From positions 248,001 to 312,000 of the forward strand of contig NZ_CAKAKB010000006.1 in assembly GCF_916618755.1 (NCBI RefSeq): a DNA stretch of 64,000 bases. Direction: 5' to 3'. Shown one piece after another: positions 1 through 9,222 of the stretch (position 1 is its first letter; every line of letters starts with the position of its first letter). The position numbers and the translations under genes were made by a program. Source of the stretch: Actinotalea sp. Marseille-Q4924 (GTDB taxonomy: Bacteria; Actinomycetota; Actinomycetes; Actinomycetales; Cellulomonadaceae). The notes beneath the pieces are model-generated. The model made no database searches, was not told the DNA's origin, and saw only the letters and a program-made list of their open reading frames with translations.

Positions 1-249
1 ACTCGCCTGCGCGTCGTCGAGACGGGGCTGGACCCCGTGACCGCGGAGCGCGAGCAGTGGGACGACGGCAACAACACCCTCGCGCTGGCGCCGGGCGTCG
101 TCGTCGCCTACGAGCGCAACGCCGAGACCAACGCCCGGCTCGCGGACGCCGGGATCGAGGTGCTGGCGATCGCCGGGTCGGAGCTCGGGTCCGGGCGCGG
201 CGGGCCCCGGTGCATGTCGTGCCCGGTCGCCCGCGGCCCCGTGGCCTGA
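1..249 (+). CDS. arcA: Arginine deiminase, C-terminal fragment (cut by window start)
   Basis: Arginine deiminase hydrolyses arginine to citrulline and ammonia in the cytoplasmic ADI pathway. Only the last 82 residues are in the window, and the frame is open from base 1. The stretch [17 protein letters not shown], then [14 protein letters not shown] and RCMSCP, is the typical C-terminus of this family; the Cys of MSCP corresponds to the active-site nucleophile. The gene ends 13 bases before a monooxygenase on the same strand. The call rests on a short but highly conserved tail; the rest of the gene and its operon lie outside. Confidence 0.9.
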   Translation, partial: TRLRVVETGLDPVTAEREQWDDGNNTLALAPGVVVAYERNAETNARLADAGIEVLAIAGSELGSGRGGPRCMSCPVARGPVA

Positions 250-262
250 GGGCCGACGCCGG

Positions 263-1423
263 ATGGGCCTCGCCGTCGTCGTCGGGGCGGGGATCGGCGG
301 GCTGGCCGCGGCCGTCGGGCTGCGGCGTCGGGGGTGGGACGTCGTCGTGCTGGAGCGTGCGCCGCAGTTCGCCCCGGTCGGGGCGGGGCTGACCCTCATG
401 GCGAACGGGCTGGCCGCGCTCGACGCGATCGGGGTGGGTGCGAGCGTCCGAGCGACGGTGCGGCCGTTGGAGGCCATGACGTTCCGCTCGCGGGGCGGAC
501 GGGTCCTCGTCCGGGCGGCGATGCCCGCGGACGCGCCGAGCTGCGGCGTGCACCGGGCGACGCTTCACCGGCTCCTCACCGATGCCCTGCCGGACGACGT
601 CGTCCGGCTCGGCGCCGAGGTCACCGGCGTCGTCGGCGGGAGCAGCCCGGAGGTGACCTACTGCTCGGCGGACGGGTCGACGACGACGCTCCCGGCGAAC
701 CTACTCGTGGGTGCGGACGGCGTGCGGTCGCTGGTTCGGTCCGTCCTGTGGCCTGAGGCGCGCGGGCCGGTCGCCGTCGGCAGCACGGCGTGGCGCGGGG
801 TGACGCGCGGCCCGACGCCGCTGCGCGACGCCGAGGTGTCGTGGGGGCCGGGGACGGAGGTGGGGCTCGTCCCGCTCGAGGACGGGCGGGTGTACTGGTA
901 CGTGTCCGTGACCGACGACCGGATCGGCTCGTCACGCCAGGGTGGGGCGCACGCGGACGCCTCCGCACTGGTGGACGGGTGGTACGCCGGGGTGGTGGAC
1001 GCCGTCCCCGGCACCGACCCGGTGGCGGTGCTCCGGACCGAGCTCGTGCACCTGCGACCCGGCCCGGCACCGTGGGCGCGCGGGGCCGTCGCGCTCCTGG
1101 GCGACGCGGCGCACGCGATGCCGCCGTACCTCGGCCAGGGCGCCAACCAGGCTCTCGAGGACGCCGCGGTGCTGGCCGCCGTGGTCGCGCCGGACGACGA
1201 CGTGCCCACCGCGCTGGCCGAGTACGACCGACGACGGCGCCCGCGCGCGACCCGGGTGGCACGAGCGGCGGTGCGCGCCGGGCGTACGGGGCAGATGGTG
1301 CGCTCCGCCGCGGCCGTCGCGCTGCGGGACCGAGCGATCGCGCTCGCACCGGCCGGGATGCTGACGCGGGCGATGGGTGGCGTCGTGCGGTGGCACGCCC
1401 CGGTTATGCCGGAGACGCGCTGA
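263..1423 (+). CDS. FAD-dependent monooxygenase (UbiH/PHBH-type)
   Basis: A 386-residue flavoprotein of the usual length for class A aromatic-type monooxygenases. The N-terminus has the dinucleotide-binding motif VVGAGIGGLAAAVGL followed by an acidic residue ending the second strand (VVVLERA). A DG motif occurs at LVGADGVRS, and the second FAD motif is GDAAHAMPPYLGQGANQALEDA near residue 275. It would hydroxylate a small organic substrate using NAD(P)H and O2; the substrate cannot be read from sequence. No membrane segment is visible. The ATG start directly follows the arcA-like gene, so the two may share a transcript, although no metabolic link is obvious. Confidence 0.85.
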   Translation: MGLAVVVGAGIGGLAAAVGLRRRGWDVVVLERAPQFAPVGAGLTLMANGLAALDAIGVGASVRATVRPLEAMTFRSRGGRVLVRAAMPADAPSCGVHRATLHRLLTDALPDDVVRLGAEVTGVVGGSSPEVTYCSADGSTTTLPANLLVGADGVRSLVRSVLWPEARGPVAVGSTAWRGVTRGPTPLRDAEVSWGPGTEVGLVPLEDGRVYWYVSVTDDRIGSSRQGGAHADASALVDGWYAGVVDAVPGTDPVAVLRTELVHLRPGPAPWARGAVALLGDAAHAMPPYLGQGANQALEDAAVLAAVVAPDDDVPTALAEYDRRRRPRATRVARAAVRAGRTGQMVRSAAAVALRDRAIALAPAGMLTRAMGGVVRWHAPVMPETR

Positions 1424-1460
1424 CGGCGGGCGCGGGCCGCGGCTGCTGCCGCTCGTAGCC

Positions 1461-1889
1461 TCAGTTGGCGGCGACCCACATCAGGTTGAGCGGCACCCCC
1501 ACCGTGACGAGCGCCGTGCCGATACCGGCGAGGATGCCGATGACGGCGAACGTGCGGACGTTGCTCGTCGGCGGGCGCCGGGCCTGGACCACGAAGCCGA
1601 GGACGATGGACGGCATCACCCACAGCGCCCCCAGCCAGGCGTCGATCGGACCGACGACGTACGGCTGGGTCGGTTCCGGCCCCTGACCGATGAGCGCCAA
1701 GATGATCGCCATGCCGCCGAGGACCTCGGCGATCCCTAGGCCGAGGGACCACGCGGCAAGGGTGACCGTTCGTCGCTCCCGCGGCGGCCACGGGACGAGC
1801 GGATGCCACTGGTAACCGTCCCACCACCAGCGTGTGCCGTTGGGCGTCGTCTGCGTGAGGGCTCCGTGGGGGGCGGTGTGCATCGCCAT
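1461..1889 (-). CDS. Small membrane protein with DUF2510-like N-terminus
   Basis: A 142-residue protein. The N-terminal part (NGTRWWWDGYQWHPL) resembles the short Trp-rich module found in DUF2510-type actinobacterial membrane proteins. Three to four hydrophobic segments follow (around AAWSLGLGIAEVLGGMAI, LGALWVMPSIVLGFVV and FAVIGILAGIGTALV). It converges on the monooxygenase gene. Two ATG codons lie six bases apart at the start and cannot be separated. No function is assigned; an envelope location is inferred from the hydrophobic segments. Confidence 0.6.
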   Translation of the reverse strand: MAMHTAPHGALTQTTPNGTRWWWDGYQWHPLVPWPPRERRTVTLAAWSLGLGIAEVLGGMAIILALIGQGPEPTQPYVVGPIDAWLGALWVMPSIVLGFVVQARRPPTSNVRTFAVIGILAGIGTALVTVGVPLNLMWVAAN

Positions 1890-2087
1890 CGTGATCGCCT
1901 GCTGTCGCGCGTGAGGGCTCCGTCGCCTTCAGCGTCGAACGAGCCGGTGTGAGCGTCCAGAGGACTTGGTCCCTGACAGGCCAGCCCGGCGGCGTCGCCG
2001 ATGTGCCCGCGCGCCCGCCCGACGCGGTAGGCCCGAGGCGAAGGCTGAAGCGACTCCGGCCTCGTTCCAGGCATCATCGTGTGACGG

Positions 2088-2591
2088 CTACGGGCATGTC
2101 TCGCCGATCTTCACCGCCCACACCGTGACCTGGGCTTCGACCGGCACGACCGTTCCGGCCACAGGCTCGTGGGAGCACACCACCCAGTTGCTGTCGTTGA
2201 CCTGCATCCGGTCGAGTCCGGAAGCATCCTCTTGATCAATGACGTACGAGCCAAGGGACTGCAAGGTGTCTTGGGCGTACTGGAGGTTCTGACCCACGAG
2301 ATCGGGCATCGTCAATGGCTCGACTTCTCGCGGCGTCTCCTCTGCCGCCGGGGCTGGGGACCCGGGCGCTTCAGCGGCCGCCTCGGCCGTCGGCTCTGTG
2401 GTGGGGGTGGGCGCCGGCGCGGGGGCTTCTGCTGTCACGGTGACCGTCGCTGGTGGCGCAGGGGGCGCCGCAGCGGTGCACCCAGCGAGCGCGAGCGCCG
2501 ACAGCAAGACCGCCGGCAGCAAGACAAGAAGCCGAGTGGAGTGCCACGTGAAATCGCATACCCGTCGCGCGTCACCCATCACACTCTTCAT
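2088..2591 (-). CDS. PASTA-domain lipoprotein
   Basis: A 167-residue exported lipoprotein. The N-terminus is basic, then hydrophobic (LLVLLPAVLLSALALAGC), with a lipobox Cys after LALAG. A Pro/Ala/Thr-rich linker (about residues 45-95) leads to one PASTA-like repeat, MPDLVGQNLQYAQDTLQSLG, ending in VEAQVTVWAV. PASTA repeats bind peptidoglycan or muropeptides in other proteins; here only one copy is seen, so the role is unclear. The ATG at 2591 gives a normal signal-peptide length; another ATG lies four codons downstream. Confidence 0.7.
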   Translation of the reverse strand: MKSVMGDARRVCDFTWHSTRLLVLLPAVLLSALALAGCTAAAPPAPPATVTVTAEAPAPAPTPTTEPTAEAAAEAPGSPAPAAEETPREVEPLTMPDLVGQNLQYAQDTLQSLGSYVIDQEDASGLDRMQVNDSNWVVCSHEPVAGTVVPVEAQVTVWAVKIGETCP

Positions 2592-2693
2592 TCGACCTGT
2601 CTCTCTCCGAGTAACCGTTAGGCGCTTCACTTCCCGACCGACGTGCTCGTCCTGCGGCTCTCTCCCGTAGGTTCCCGGCACGGTCCGTGCATC

Positions 2694-4775
2694 TCACACC
2701 ACCCCCACCCACAGCCCGTCCCGCGCCCGCGTCATCGCGACGTACAGCTCGCGCCGCTCCCGCTCCCACTGCTCGCGACGGGTGTCGTCGGCGGGCGGGC
2801 CGGCCTCGGCGAGGTCGCTCGCGCGCACCTCCGGCAGCAGGACGTGCTTGAACTCCAGGCCCTTGGCGCGCTTGACGGTGCCGACCTTGATGGCGTCGGT
2901 GGGGGCGCCGTCGTACTCCGTCAGCAGCACGACCGGGGCGCCGTCGGCCCGGAGCGCCGCGGCCGCTCGCTCGACGGCGCGCCGGCTGCGGCACAGCACC
3001 CCGACGTCACCGGGCCGCGTGCCCACCTCGCGCACGACGGCGCGCGCCCGCGCCAGCATCCGCGCGTCGCGCTCCAGCGGGTTTCGGCACCGCTCGATGA
3101 CCGGTTCCGGCCCCGTCCGCGAGACCGCCTGCGGGACGTCGCCGCGTCCGACGACGCCCTCGATGTCGGCGAACTCATCGCCGTCGACCAGGCGGGAGGC
3201 GAAGTCGAGGATCTGCGCGGTGTTGCGGTAGTTCACGTCGAGGACGACGCCGCGGCCGGCGACCGAGATCCCCACCTCGGCGAGCGTGTAGCCGCCGGGG
3301 TAGATGGACTGCTGACCGTCGCCGATGAGCGTCAGCGCGTCGGGCGCGTCGCCGACCAGCGCGTGCAGCATCCGCACCATGGCGCAGGACAGGTCCTGCG
3401 CCTCGTCCACGATGACCGCGGTGTACGGCTCCTCCCACGGCTGACGCCGCAGCTCGCGCTCGGCGAGGAGGACCAGGTCGGCGTAGTCGACCAGGTGGCG
3501 GCGGCGAAGCTCGGCGTCGTACGCGGTGTACAGCGCCCAGACGGCGCGCCGCTGCTCCACGCCGAGGCGGTGCCGGCGGCCGGTGCGGAGGAGGTCGAGG
3601 TAGGTGGTGAGGTCGGTGATGCCGCGCCCCTTGATGACGTGGTCGACCTCCTCCCGCCAGTAGCGCTCGTCGAGCCGCTTGCCCTGGCCGAGCGGTCCGG
3701 TGCGGCCGACGGCGGCCCACGCGGCGGCGAAGGCCTCGTCGACCTGCTTGTCGTTGACGCGGCAGTGCACGCCACGCGCGCTCAGGACCGTCCGGGCGAG
3801 CTCGTGGACGCCGGTGAAGTGGACGCGGTCGACGACGTCGGGCGCCATCCGCGTCAGCATCTGCCGCAGGACCGCCGGCAGCGTCCGGACGTACGTCGCG
3901 ACGAGCACGCGCCCGGGCCGGGTCCGCGCGAGGTAGGCGGCGCGGTGCAGCCCGACGACGGTCTTGCCCGTGCCCGCCGCGCCGCGGATCCGGCTCGGCC
4001 CGTTGAAGCTGCGGCGCACGAGCTTGGCCTGGTCGGGGTGGAGGAAGGACATCCACTCCTCGATGGGGCTGGCGAGGATGCCCTCCATCAGGGCGGACTG
4101 GACCTCGTCCTCGGTGAGCAGCGCGTCCTGAACCGGCTCGGGCGGCGCCGGAAGCACCGGCTCCGGCACGGTGATACTCACCGGGGCGGGTGCCCCCACC
4201 TGCGGGAAGAGCGCGAGCGCGCGGGCGAGGACGGCGTCGACCTGCGTCGGCGTGAGGCGGGTGCCGTGGGAGGCGATGTGCCGCAGCACGTCCTTCTCGC
4301 CCACGATCCGCACGGTGTGGACCGACTCGTCGATCCCCTGCCGTCCGGCGAGGACGACGACGGGCCGCACCTCCCCCGGCGCAAGGCCCACCTCGGCGAG
4401 GTCCGCCTCGACGAGGTTGCCCAGGTCCGCGAGCGCGAGGACGTCGTCGGTGACGTCCTCCTGGCCGCGGTGGATCCGGCCGGCGTGGATGACGACGTCC
4501 TTCCACGCCTTGGTGTCGACGATGAACACCCCGCCCGGGCCGACGACGACCAGGTCGACCTGGGCGCGGCGGCTGCCGGGCCAGGCGCGGTCGGCGAGGA
4601 GGTGGTGCCCGACGGCGCTCAGCGGCGCGAGGGCCTGGGCGGTGCGGCGCTCGGTGACCTCGGCGACGGCGTAGCGGCCGGCGGTGGCGCGGGCCTCGGC
4701 GGCGGCTTGCGTGTGGGCATCAGCGAGCGCGAGCTGCCGGCGCGCCTCGGTACCGGCGGAGTCCCCTGCGGGCAT
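2694..4775 (-). CDS. NERD nuclease-like domain fused to UvrD-type helicase
   Basis: A 693-residue protein. Residues 65-110 carry a NERD-like PD-(D/E)XK core: D74 in AQVDLVVV and D87/K89 in VFIVDTK. Residues 265-272 hold the Walker A motif GAAGTGKT, VIVDEAQDLS is the Walker B/motif II, and the C-terminus has the late UvrD motifs (VKRAKGLEFKHVLLPE, then ELYVAMTRARDGL). Such fusions are frequent in defence islands and are presumed to unwind and cut foreign DNA, but this one is not assignable to a named system. A purine-rich AAGGGGG lies six bases before the ATG. It is divergent from the DUF262 gene across about 240 bases that probably hold both promoters. Confidence 0.8.
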   Translation of the reverse strand: MPAGDSAGTEARRQLALADAHTQAAAEARATAGRYAVAEVTERRTAQALAPLSAVGHHLLADRAWPGSRRAQVDLVVVGPGGVFIVDTKAWKDVVIHAGRIHRGQEDVTDDVLALADLGNLVEADLAEVGLAPGEVRPVVVLAGRQGIDESVHTVRIVGEKDVLRHIASHGTRLTPTQVDAVLARALALFPQVGAPAPVSITVPEPVLPAPPEPVQDALLTEDEVQSALMEGILASPIEEWMSFLHPDQAKLVRRSFNGPSRIRGAAGTGKTVVGLHRAAYLARTRPGRVLVATYVRTLPAVLRQMLTRMAPDVVDRVHFTGVHELARTVLSARGVHCRVNDKQVDEAFAAAWAAVGRTGPLGQGKRLDERYWREEVDHVIKGRGITDLTTYLDLLRTGRRHRLGVEQRRAVWALYTAYDAELRRRHLVDYADLVLLAERELRRQPWEEPYTAVIVDEAQDLSCAMVRMLHALVGDAPDALTLIGDGQQSIYPGGYTLAEVGISVAGRGVVLDVNYRNTAQILDFASRLVDGDEFADIEGVVGRGDVPQAVSRTGPEPVIERCRNPLERDARMLARARAVVREVGTRPGDVGVLCRSRRAVERAAAALRADGAPVVLLTEYDGAPTDAIKVGTVKRAKGLEFKHVLLPEVRASDLAEAGPPADDTRREQWERERRELYVAMTRARDGLWVGVV

Positions 4776-5016
4776 GTGGCCCCCTTCCCTGGCGGAAGGA
4801 TCGGCAGGGGAGGGGGTGCGGTTGAGCCTTCGTGTCCAAGCGGGGCGGCGTCGACCGCCAGGTCACGCGGTTGGCCTCACCTTCATCGAAGACACCCCGA
4901 CTGGACCGGTCGCACACCACTCTGCGGGACGCCACTCTCCAGACTGGCTCCGACCGCAGACGCCGTCGGGTGGGCCGCTGGCATCATGAGCATCGCAGCA
5001 GATGACAAGGAGCCCC

Positions 5017-7215
5017 GTGGACGCCAAGACCTACCCGTTGCAGGAGATCCTCAAGCCTGAGCGCCGATACATCATCCCGACGTTTCAGCGCGACTACGAG
5101 TGGACGCTCGACGGTCAGTGGAAGCTCCTGTTCGAGGACCTGGAAAGCACGGCTGACAGGCTGATCGATGCGCGCGCGAGCCAGGGTGAGAGCTCTGCCC
5201 TCTTGAAGAACAAGGAGCAGAACGTCACACCCCACTTCCTCGGGGCGATCGTGTGCGCCAGCCTTCCGTTCGCTACTGGCGGTGTCGCGCTGCGCTCGGT
5301 GATCGACGGTCAACAGAGGCTCACCACGATCCAGCTCCTTGTGCGGGGGCTGCTGGACGTCCTCCAGGAGATCGAGTCCGACAGGCGCAAGTCGGTCCGC
5401 CGCATGCTCTTCAACCCTGACGACGTGGTGGACTCGCCCGAGGAGGTGCACAAGCTGTGGCCGAGGCGACGGGACCGCGAGGTGTGGCCCGCCGCGATGA
5501 GTGACGCGGTCCCGGCCTACGCCGGGAGCAACGACCACCTGTATCTGCGAGCACGTCGCTACTTCGCGGAGGCCGTGCGCGAGAGCGTGCGCAATGACGC
5601 AGGCGAGCCCGACCCCGAGCGACTCCAGGCTCTGGCGGACGCGTTGTCGAGCCTGTTCAAGCTCGTTGTCATCGACCTCGAGGACAACGACGACGCGCAG
5701 GTGATCTTCGAGGTGCTCAACGGACGGCAGACGCCGCTCGCGCCAATCGACCTGGTGAAGAACCTGCTCTTCCTCCGCGGCGAGCTTGCCGACGAAGACG
5801 TCGACCGGCTCTACGACACCTACTGGGCAGGCTTCGACGACGACTGGTGGAAGGCCGTCGTTGGTCGTGGCCATGCAGCCCGCGGGCGGCGCGACGTCCT
5901 GCTATCGGTCTGGCTCACCGCTGTCTCTGGCGAGGAGGCGAACGTGAGCCATCTGTACCGCGAGGCGCGGGAGTACCTTAACGGGTCGGACGCACCTGAC
6001 ACGGAGCACGTCCTGCGCGAGCTGAGCGATTACGCCAAGGCGTACCGCGCCATCTACGGCGCAGAGGCCGTCGATCCGCGCCTGCGCACGTCGTACGACA
6101 GGCTAAACGAGTTCGAGATCACGACGGCGGTGCCCCTCCTCGCCTGGCTGCGCATCGCATCGCCCGATTTGATCAGCCTCGACGACGAGGTGCGCGCCGT
6201 CCACGCAGTGGAGTCGTGGGCGATGCGCCGTTCATACGTGGGTTGGCAGACGCGTGGATACGGCACACACCTAGCTCGCGTCCTGCGCACGGCGAAGAAC
6301 GCGTCCGTCGCGGGCAAGAACGTCGCTGATGCGGTAGTCGATGCGCTTCAGGACGGTGCGCTCGCCTGGCCCTCCGACGTTGAGGTTCGCGAGGCGTTTC
6401 GGACACGGCCGTTCTACAACGCCGTCGCGCAGTACCGCATCCGCGCACTGTTCCGTGCGATCGACGACCAGTTACGTAGCGAGGACCTGCACGAGCCGCC
6501 CGCGGCGATCGGCTTCGATGGCCTGCAGATCGAACACGTGATGCCACGTAGTTGGACGATGCACTGGCCGCTGATCGGCGGCGACGGCACTCCGGTCGAT
6601 CCAGATGCCGGAGACGCTGCGTCCGTGCAACGAGTATTGGAACGTCGTCAGGCTCTCGATCGCTTGGGCAACCTGACTCTCGTCACGCAGGCGTTCAACC
6701 TCGACGTGTCGAACTTGGGGTGGGCCGCGAAGCGGCCAGAGTTCGCAAAGCAGGGCGCCCTCGTGATCAACAAGGGAGTCGCCGCCGTCGAAGACTGGAC
6801 CGAGTCCGAGATCGATGCACGATGCGCCTTCCTCGCATCCGTGGCAACCCGAGTCTGGCCAGGCCCGGATGCTCTCGGTGGGACGGTGCGCGTGAGCCCC
6901 GCGCCGGCGCCGGACCGGCCTACGGCGGTCCGGGCGGAGCCTGCCGGTACCGGGTCTGACGCACCCGTCCCAGGACAGCCCGTCGGCTCCGTCGCACCCT
7001 TGGTCACAGCGCTCGAGACCGTCGGCATGCGAGTGGCCGACGCAGACGCACCATGGCCCGGCTGGGGGGTTGTCGTGAAGTGCATCGGAGGCAGCGCCTA
7101 TCTCAATCGCACTAACGTTGATGTGCGGAGTGACCAACCCGGCCAGGTCGCGACATGGGTGGCAGCGGGGAAGGGAGAGGAAAGAGGCAGTTACCTTCGG
7201 ATCGCGCTCCGATGA
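5017..7215 (+). CDS. DUF262/DUF1524 protein (GmrSD-type, type IV restriction-like)
   Basis: A 732-residue fused GmrS/GmrD-like protein. The N-terminal DUF262 half has the family signatures IPTFQRDYEW (residues 25-34) and IDGQQRLTTIQLL. The C-terminal half has the DUF1524 HNH-type signature IEHVMPRSW followed by LDRLGNLTLV. GmrSD enzymes are nucleotide-stimulated endonucleases that attack modified phage DNA. The GTG at 5017 was chosen because AAGGAG at 5007-5012 is ideally spaced; an ATG at 5002 would overlap that site. After DUF1524 there is a Pro/Ala-rich linker and a further 80-residue tail (from LVTALETVG) that I do not recognise. It stands alone on its strand. Confidence 0.85.
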   Translation: MDAKTYPLQEILKPERRYIIPTFQRDYEWTLDGQWKLLFEDLESTADRLIDARASQGESSALLKNKEQNVTPHFLGAIVCASLPFATGGVALRSVIDGQQRLTTIQLLVRGLLDVLQEIESDRRKSVRRMLFNPDDVVDSPEEVHKLWPRRRDREVWPAAMSDAVPAYAGSNDHLYLRARRYFAEAVRESVRNDAGEPDPERLQALADALSSLFKLVVIDLEDNDDAQVIFEVLNGRQTPLAPIDLVKNLLFLRGELADEDVDRLYDTYWAGFDDDWWKAVVGRGHAARGRRDVLLSVWLTAVSGEEANVSHLYREAREYLNGSDAPDTEHVLRELSDYAKAYRAIYGAEAVDPRLRTSYDRLNEFEITTAVPLLAWLRIASPDLISLDDEVRAVHAVESWAMRRSYVGWQTRGYGTHLARVLRTAKNASVAGKNVADAVVDALQDGALAWPSDVEVREAFRTRPFYNAVAQYRIRALFRAIDDQLRSEDLHEPPAAIGFDGLQIEHVMPRSWTMHWPLIGGDGTPVDPDAGDAASVQRVLERRQALDRLGNLTLVTQAFNLDVSNLGWAAKRPEFAKQGALVINKGVAAVEDWTESEIDARCAFLASVATRVWPGPDALGGTVRVSPAPAPDRPTAVRAEPAGTGSDAPVPGQPVGSVAPLVTALETVGMRVADADAPWPGWGVVVKCIGGSAYLNRTNVDVRSDQPGQVATWVAAGKGEERGSYLRIALR

Positions 7216-7501
7216 CCAGGGCCGCAACTGCCGGACGTCCACGGCCGTCTTGGTCCGCGCGCACTCCGGGGCGAGTGTTCTTATCTACGGTCCTAACCTG
7301 CGCCCCTCTCTGACCTGCGGACATGAATCGATGCCGGTCCCGGAGTTGTCCAGGGAAGCCACCGCTCGGAAACGCTGACGACGCGGCGCGCCGTAGTACG
7401 CGTCCTTCACCATCTCGCAGTCCGCGGGCCCGGGACGCCGACACGCAGGCAAGTCCGTCGCCGGCCCCGGGCTAGACGATGGCCAGCGACCCCATCGGCG
7501 A

Positions 7502-9187
7502 TCACGCCACCACCCACTCCTCCGCCTCCGCCAACCGCCGCCGCACGCCCTCTCCCCCCGCCCGCTCGATCTCCGCCCGCGGCCCGACGACGATGAGCTG
7601 CAGCCGCGCCCGCGACATCCCCGTGTACAGCAGGCTCCGCGCCCGCTCGGCCTCACGGAACCCATTGACGGCCAGCACGACCACCGTCCGCTCCAGCCCC
7701 TTGAACCCGAGCACGTGCCCGTAGAAGACGTCCTCCTCCGCCAGGAAGCGGTCCCAGTACTCGGCGTGGCCGACCATGTCGACTGCCAGCGTCTGCGCGG
7801 GGTGCCTGTGCCCGGTCGTGAGCAGCGCGATCTGCCCGGGGTTCCACCCCTCGTCCATGAGCCGCTCGACGGTGACGTCCGCGACGTCGATCGCGTCCTC
7901 GGCGGGCACGTCCACCACCCGCACCGGCGTCCCGACCGGCCCGCGCGGCTTGACCACCCCGTCGACGAACGCCCCGCATACCTGCGCGATCTGCCGCGTC
8001 GAGCGCAGGTTCTCCTCCAGCGGGACCAGCGCGAGGTCCACGGGTGCGTGCCCGTCTCGGTCGAACACCCGCTGCGCCTCGTCGAGGAACACGAACAGCC
8101 CACCGCGGTCCGGGTCACGCAGGCAGCGCAGCAGCGACGGCCACCACAGCTCGCCGAAGTCCTGGGCCTCGTCGACGACGACCGTGTCGAACAGCTGCTC
8201 GGGCACCCGAGCGTCGGCGAGCTCGGCCAACCGCAGCGGCAGGCGCCGCTCCCAGTAGTCGGAGTCGTCGTCGGCGCCCGGCTCGGCTCCCCACGCCAGC
8301 GGCAGGTCGTGGAAGAGCCCGACGTAGGCCGGCCGCTCCTTGCGGGGCCAGGTCTGCGTCACGCGCTCGAGGTACCGGCCGAGGCCACGGGAGTAGCACA
8401 GCAGCGCGACCCGCTCCCCCTGCCGCGCCCGACGACGCGCCTGCTCCAGCGCCAGGAATGTCTTGCCGCTGCCCGCCCCGCCGACGACCTGCAGGCGGTT
8501 CATATGGCGCAGCACGTCCAGCACGTGCGCTTGGTCGGCGGTGAGGTGGTCGATGCGGTCCTCGTGCTGCGCCGCGAGGCTGAGCAGCTCGACCTGGGCC
8601 TCGAACCCGCCGGCCAGCAGGTCGACCAGCGCGTCGACGTCAGCCTCGTCCGGCACGCCGTGCCCGGCGCCGTGCTCCTCGATCGCCCGCTTCACGCAGA
8701 AGGCGACGCTGCCCAGGTCGTCCCGGTCGACGACGACGGCGCGCGGTGCCTCCGTGGTGGCGAAGTCGCGCGGCACGCGGCTGTGCGGGAACGCGACCAT
8801 GTGGACGGCGCGCGCGTGCTGCGCCGCGAGTCCCCGCTCCCGCAGGAGCGTGGTGAGCGTGTGCCGGGCACCCTGCGCCTGGCGAACCGGGTCGATCGGG
8901 TGCGTGTCCGCACCGCCGCTCTGCCACCACTGCCCGTCGCGGTACGTGACGTGGCCGCCCTTGACCTCGACGACGGCGAGCCCGACGCCCGGCCACGCGA
9001 CGAGCAGGTCGATCTCCCGCTCGTGGGACCCGTGGAGGAGATTCACCCGCGCGAACAGCGCCGCGTCGTCGGGGAGCTGGTCGCGGAGGTGGTCCCAGAC
9101 CGTGCGCTCGGCGTCACCACCGGCGTCGAGGAACGCCGGCGTCTCAGGGTGGAGGCGGGGCACGTGTTCCTGTCTATCGCGGGTCAC
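7502..9187 (-). CDS. NERD nuclease-like domain fused to UvrD-like helicase
   Basis: A 561-residue protein. Residues 54-78 form a NERD/PD-(D/E)XK core (HEREIDLLVAWPGVGLAVVEVKGG, with D60, E74 and K76). The Walker A motif GGAGSGKT is at 236-243, VVVDEAQDFG is motif II, and the C-terminus has GFKGLERTVVVLAV and LLYTGMSRARLQLIVV. It is shorter than the protein at 2694-4775 and not obviously its close paralogue. It is the last gene of a three-gene minus-strand cluster; the preceding frameshifted gene ends 35 bases upstream. The likely role is DNA unwinding and cleavage in defence or repair (inference). The GTG start has only a weak ribosome site. Confidence 0.8.
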   Translation of the reverse strand: MTRDRQEHVPRLHPETPAFLDAGGDAERTVWDHLRDQLPDDAALFARVNLLHGSHEREIDLLVAWPGVGLAVVEVKGGHVTYRDGQWWQSGGADTHPIDPVRQAQGARHTLTTLLRERGLAAQHARAVHMVAFPHSRVPRDFATTEAPRAVVVDRDDLGSVAFCVKRAIEEHGAGHGVPDEADVDALVDLLAGGFEAQVELLSLAAQHEDRIDHLTADQAHVLDVLRHMNRLQVVGGAGSGKTFLALEQARRRARQGERVALLCYSRGLGRYLERVTQTWPRKERPAYVGLFHDLPLAWGAEPGADDDSDYWERRLPLRLAELADARVPEQLFDTVVVDEAQDFGELWWPSLLRCLRDPDRGGLFVFLDEAQRVFDRDGHAPVDLALVPLEENLRSTRQIAQVCGAFVDGVVKPRGPVGTPVRVVDVPAEDAIDVADVTVERLMDEGWNPGQIALLTTGHRHPAQTLAVDMVGHAEYWDRFLAEEDVFYGHVLGFKGLERTVVVLAVNGFREAERARSLLYTGMSRARLQLIVVGPRAEIERAGGEGVRRRLAEAEEWVVA

Positions 9188-9222
9188 TTAGCGGACGGTT
9201 CCGCCACGCGGGCGGCGCGGCG

